The notes under the pieces are model-generated. The model was not told the DNA's origin. It was given only the letters and a program-made list of their open reading frames with translations, and ran no database searches. DNA of 22,428 nucleotides, taken from assembly GCA_947626425.1 (NCBI GenBank), contig CANQRX010000011.1, forward strand, positions 1-22,428, read 5' to 3'. Each line of letters starts with the position of its first letter. Positions within the stretch are counted from its first letter, which is position 1. Positions 20,837 through 22,428 of the stretch are shown piece by piece. Origin of the DNA: an uncultured Bacilli bacterium. Its GTDB lineage: Bacteria; Bacillota_I; Bacilli_A; RF39; UBA660. Made by a program: the position numbers and the translations under genes.

Positions 20837-21768
20837 TGGAAAAAATAAAAGTTATTTATATGGGAACTCCAGATTTTGCGGTTCCTATTTTTCAAAAATT
20901 AACGTCTTTAACTGAAGTTGTTTTGGTGGTAACTCAACCTGATAAGTATGTTGGTCGTAAACACGTCCTTACGCCACCTCCTGTTAAAGTGGCTGCCGAA
21001 AAATTAAATATTCCCGTTTTTCAACCCTCAAACATAAAAAAAGATTACCAATTAATTACCGACACACCTTGTGACTTAATTGTGACCTGTGCGTATGGGC
21101 AAATAATTCCACCCGAAGTTTTAAATTACCCACGGTTAGGTTGTATAAATGTTCATGCTTCTTTATTACCTAAATATCGAGGTGGAGCCCCTATTCATTG
21201 GGCTTTAATAAATGGGGAAGAAAAAACAGGTGTAACAATTATGACGATGGACGAAGGAATGGACAGCGGCGATATAATTAGCCAAAAAAAGTATTTAATT
21301 AAACCAACTGATAATGTTTCGACATTACATAATGAATTAAGTCTTTTAGGATCTAGTTTATTAGAAGAAACTTTGCCCTCAATAATTTCCCAAACTGCCC
21401 AACATTTAAGACAAGATGATTCCTTAGTAACCTATGCTTATAATATCACCAGGGCCGATGAACACTTAGATTTTACGAAAGATGGCAAATCAATTATTAA
21501 TAAAATTCGCGGTTTAAATAGTTGGCCTTTAGCAAACACTTTAATTAATGGGGAAGAAGTTAAAATAATCGAAGCTACTTTTGTAAAAAAAGAAGGTCTA
21601 ATTCCAAACCAAATTGTTGATGTATCCAAAAACAAATTCGGAATAAGTTGTTTAGACGGGATAATATATATTCAAAAATTAAAACCATTTGGGAAAAAAG
21701 CAATGGATATTAATAGTTTTTTAAATGGGGTTGATAAAGAAAAATTAAAAAAATCACCAATATCTTAA
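20836..21768 (+). CDS. fmt: Methionyl-tRNA formyltransferase
   Basis: Transfers formyl from 10-formyl-THF to initiator Met-tRNA. 310 residues, normal length. Seen: VIYMGTPDFAVPIFQKL at the N-terminus, TQPDKYVGRKHVLTPPPVK, the catalytic core CAYGQIIP and GCINVHASLLPKYRGGAPIHWA (Asn-His with the downstream Asp of MDEGMDSGDI), and the C-terminal OB-like tRNA-binding domain (RGLNSWPLANTLINGEEVKI). Ribosome site AAGGAAG is 5 bases before the ATG, which overlaps the previous stop. Its partner peptide deformylase is not in this window. Confidence 0.97.
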   Translation: MEKIKVIYMGTPDFAVPIFQKLTSLTEVVLVVTQPDKYVGRKHVLTPPPVKVAAEKLNIPVFQPSNIKKDYQLITDTPCDLIVTCAYGQIIPPEVLNYPRLGCINVHASLLPKYRGGAPIHWALINGEEKTGVTIMTMDEGMDSGDIISQKKYLIKPTDNVSTLHNELSLLGSSLLEETLPSIISQTAQHLRQDDSLVTYAYNITRADEHLDFTKDGKSIINKIRGLNSWPLANTLINGEEVKIIEATFVKKEGLIPNQIVDVSKNKFGISCLDGIIYIQKLKPFGKKAMDINSFLNGVDKEKLKKSPIS

Positions 21769-21778
21769 GGGGGAAGTT

Positions 21779-22354
21779 ATGATAATATTTTTAATCGGCC
21801 GAAGTGGTTCCGGAAAAGATTTATTTTTTAAACAAACTTTGCAAAATCACGAATTAAAACCAATCATTTTACATACAACCAGACCCAAACGCCCTGGGGA
21901 AATAGATGGTCAAGATTACTATTTTATTTCAATGGATCAAATGAATGAACTAGATTATCAAAAAATGTTGGTTGAACGTCGCGAGTATAAAACGGTTCAT
22001 GGCTTATGGTCTTATGCCACATGTGCCAAAAATCTGGATTTAGTTAAAAATAATTATTTAACAATCAATACTTGGGATGGTTACCAAAAATTTTTAGATT
22101 ACTATCAAACACCATCGTTGTTAGTTCCGCTTTATTTACAAGTCGATGAGGGAATTTTATTTGAACGGGCCTTGCGTCGCGAAAGGGCGACTTCTAAAGA
22201 TTATGAAGAAATGTGCCGGCGTTTTTTAAGCGATGCTAAAATATATACGCAAGAAAAACTTGAAAAATATAATCCAGTTATTATTAATAATGATTATGAA
22301 GTTAATGTCACTCAAGATAATATTGATCAAAATATTCGTAAGTTATTAAGATAA
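21779..22354 (+). CDS. Guanylate-kinase-like P-loop kinase
   Basis: 191 residues, close to bacterial guanylate kinase. The P-loop reads GRSGSGKD (7-14), and residue 14 is Asp where Gmk has Ser/Thr/Gly. HTTRPKRPGEIDGQDYYFIS matches the Gmk nucleotide-binding region (TTR-x-x-RPGE-x-DG-x-DY-x-F). The middle, EYKTVHGLWSYAT, differs from the usual GNxYGT, and RALRRERATSKDYEEMCRRF matches the lid arginines. It could be the cell's Gmk, making GDP from GMP, or a relative with another substrate. Gene run: 10 bases after fmt, ribosome site AAGGGG 6 bases upstream. In many Firmicutes gmk sits near priA-fmt, which supports Gmk ancestry. No clear terminator follows. Confidence 0.75.
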   Translation: MIIFLIGRSGSGKDLFFKQTLQNHELKPIILHTTRPKRPGEIDGQDYYFISMDQMNELDYQKMLVERREYKTVHGLWSYATCAKNLDLVKNNYLTINTWDGYQKFLDYYQTPSLLVPLYLQVDEGILFERALRRERATSKDYEEMCRRFLSDAKIYTQEKLEKYNPVIINNDYEVNVTQDNIDQNIRKLLR

Positions 22355-22383
22355 GACATCTGGTAATATGTCAATATAAAATT

Positions 22384-22411
22384 TAGCAGATATTTAAATA
22401 ATTTACTGCTA
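22384..22411. repeat. Small inverted repeat at the window end
   Basis: TAGCAG (22384-22389) and CTGCTA (22406-22411) with a 16-base A/T spacer. A shorter pair GACAT/ATGTC lies at 22355-22359 and 22368-22372. Neither has a T run, so neither is a clear terminator; the last 74 bases hold no gene. Confidence 0.25.
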
Positions 22412-22428
22412 TATCAAATAAATTATTC

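Noticed and set aside
1..22428. DGR reverse transcriptase or template repeat within the window
   Set aside because: No reverse transcriptase motif (YxDD context) and no second G+C-rich copy of 4075-4184 was found on either strand by eye.
1..22428. CRISPR array, insertion sequence, integrase, tRNA or rRNA genes
   Set aside because: No spaced short repeats, transposase motifs, terminal repeats flanking genes, or tRNA/rRNA cores were recognised.

Overview
This is an A+T-rich stretch (about 30% G+C) of a chromosome with Gram-positive gene content. All tryptophans use TGG and TGA serves as a stop, so the code is standard. Strong AGGAGG-type ribosome sites, sigma-A-like promoters, a T-box in front of ileS, a DUF2207 membrane protein, DgkA of the undecaprenol kinase type and PBP5-like cell-wall genes point to a low-GC Firmicute. 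My best guess is one of the uncultured gut Bacilli (RF39-like) related to the ancestors of Mollicutes, but the sequence does not prove this. Every supported gene is on the + strand.

Layout: 83-1963 DUF2207 membrane protein; 2048-2275 broken XRE regulator; 2424-4259 large surface protein (A); 4304-5375 CsoR-like repressor and ZIP metal transporter; 5502-5921 small heat-shock protein; 6012-9039 D-Ala-D-Ala carboxypeptidase, membrane-anchored XRE regulator and an anchored protein of unknown role; 9046-9454 terminator, long inverted repeat, promoter and T-box; 9474-12170 ileS; 12301-13044 deoD-type purine nucleoside phosphorylase; 13131-14472 second surface protein (B), interrupted by a frameshift; 14500-15595 dgkA and a secreted nuclease; 15746-16677 two small membrane proteins; 16866-17753 DUF362 protein; 17833-22354 priA, an 11-mer-repeat secreted protein, fmt and a guanylate-kinase-like gene in one tight run.

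The most interesting part is the pair of surface proteins A and B. They share a C-terminal domain, including a 40-base identical DNA segment. Both end in a C-type-lectin-like region where the DNA abruptly becomes G+C-rich (about 60% over roughly 105 bases in A), as expected if that segment were copied from a template repeat by a diversity-generating retroelement (DGR) located elsewhere. Each gene also has a run of exactly ten G. In A the run sits between the -35 and -10 boxes of the promoter. In B it lies inside the N-terminal membrane-segment codons, and the present length puts the gene out of frame; nine G would restore a 446-residue protein. These are the only G runs of this length in the window. 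Together they suggest surface ligand-binding proteins under two layers of variation: slipped-strand on/off switching and targeted hypermutation of the binding face. No reverse transcriptase or template repeat is in the window, so the DGR part is inference.

The remaining genes are mostly housekeeping (translation start, tRNA charging, replication restart, purine salvage, cell wall) with well-formed promoters and terminators.
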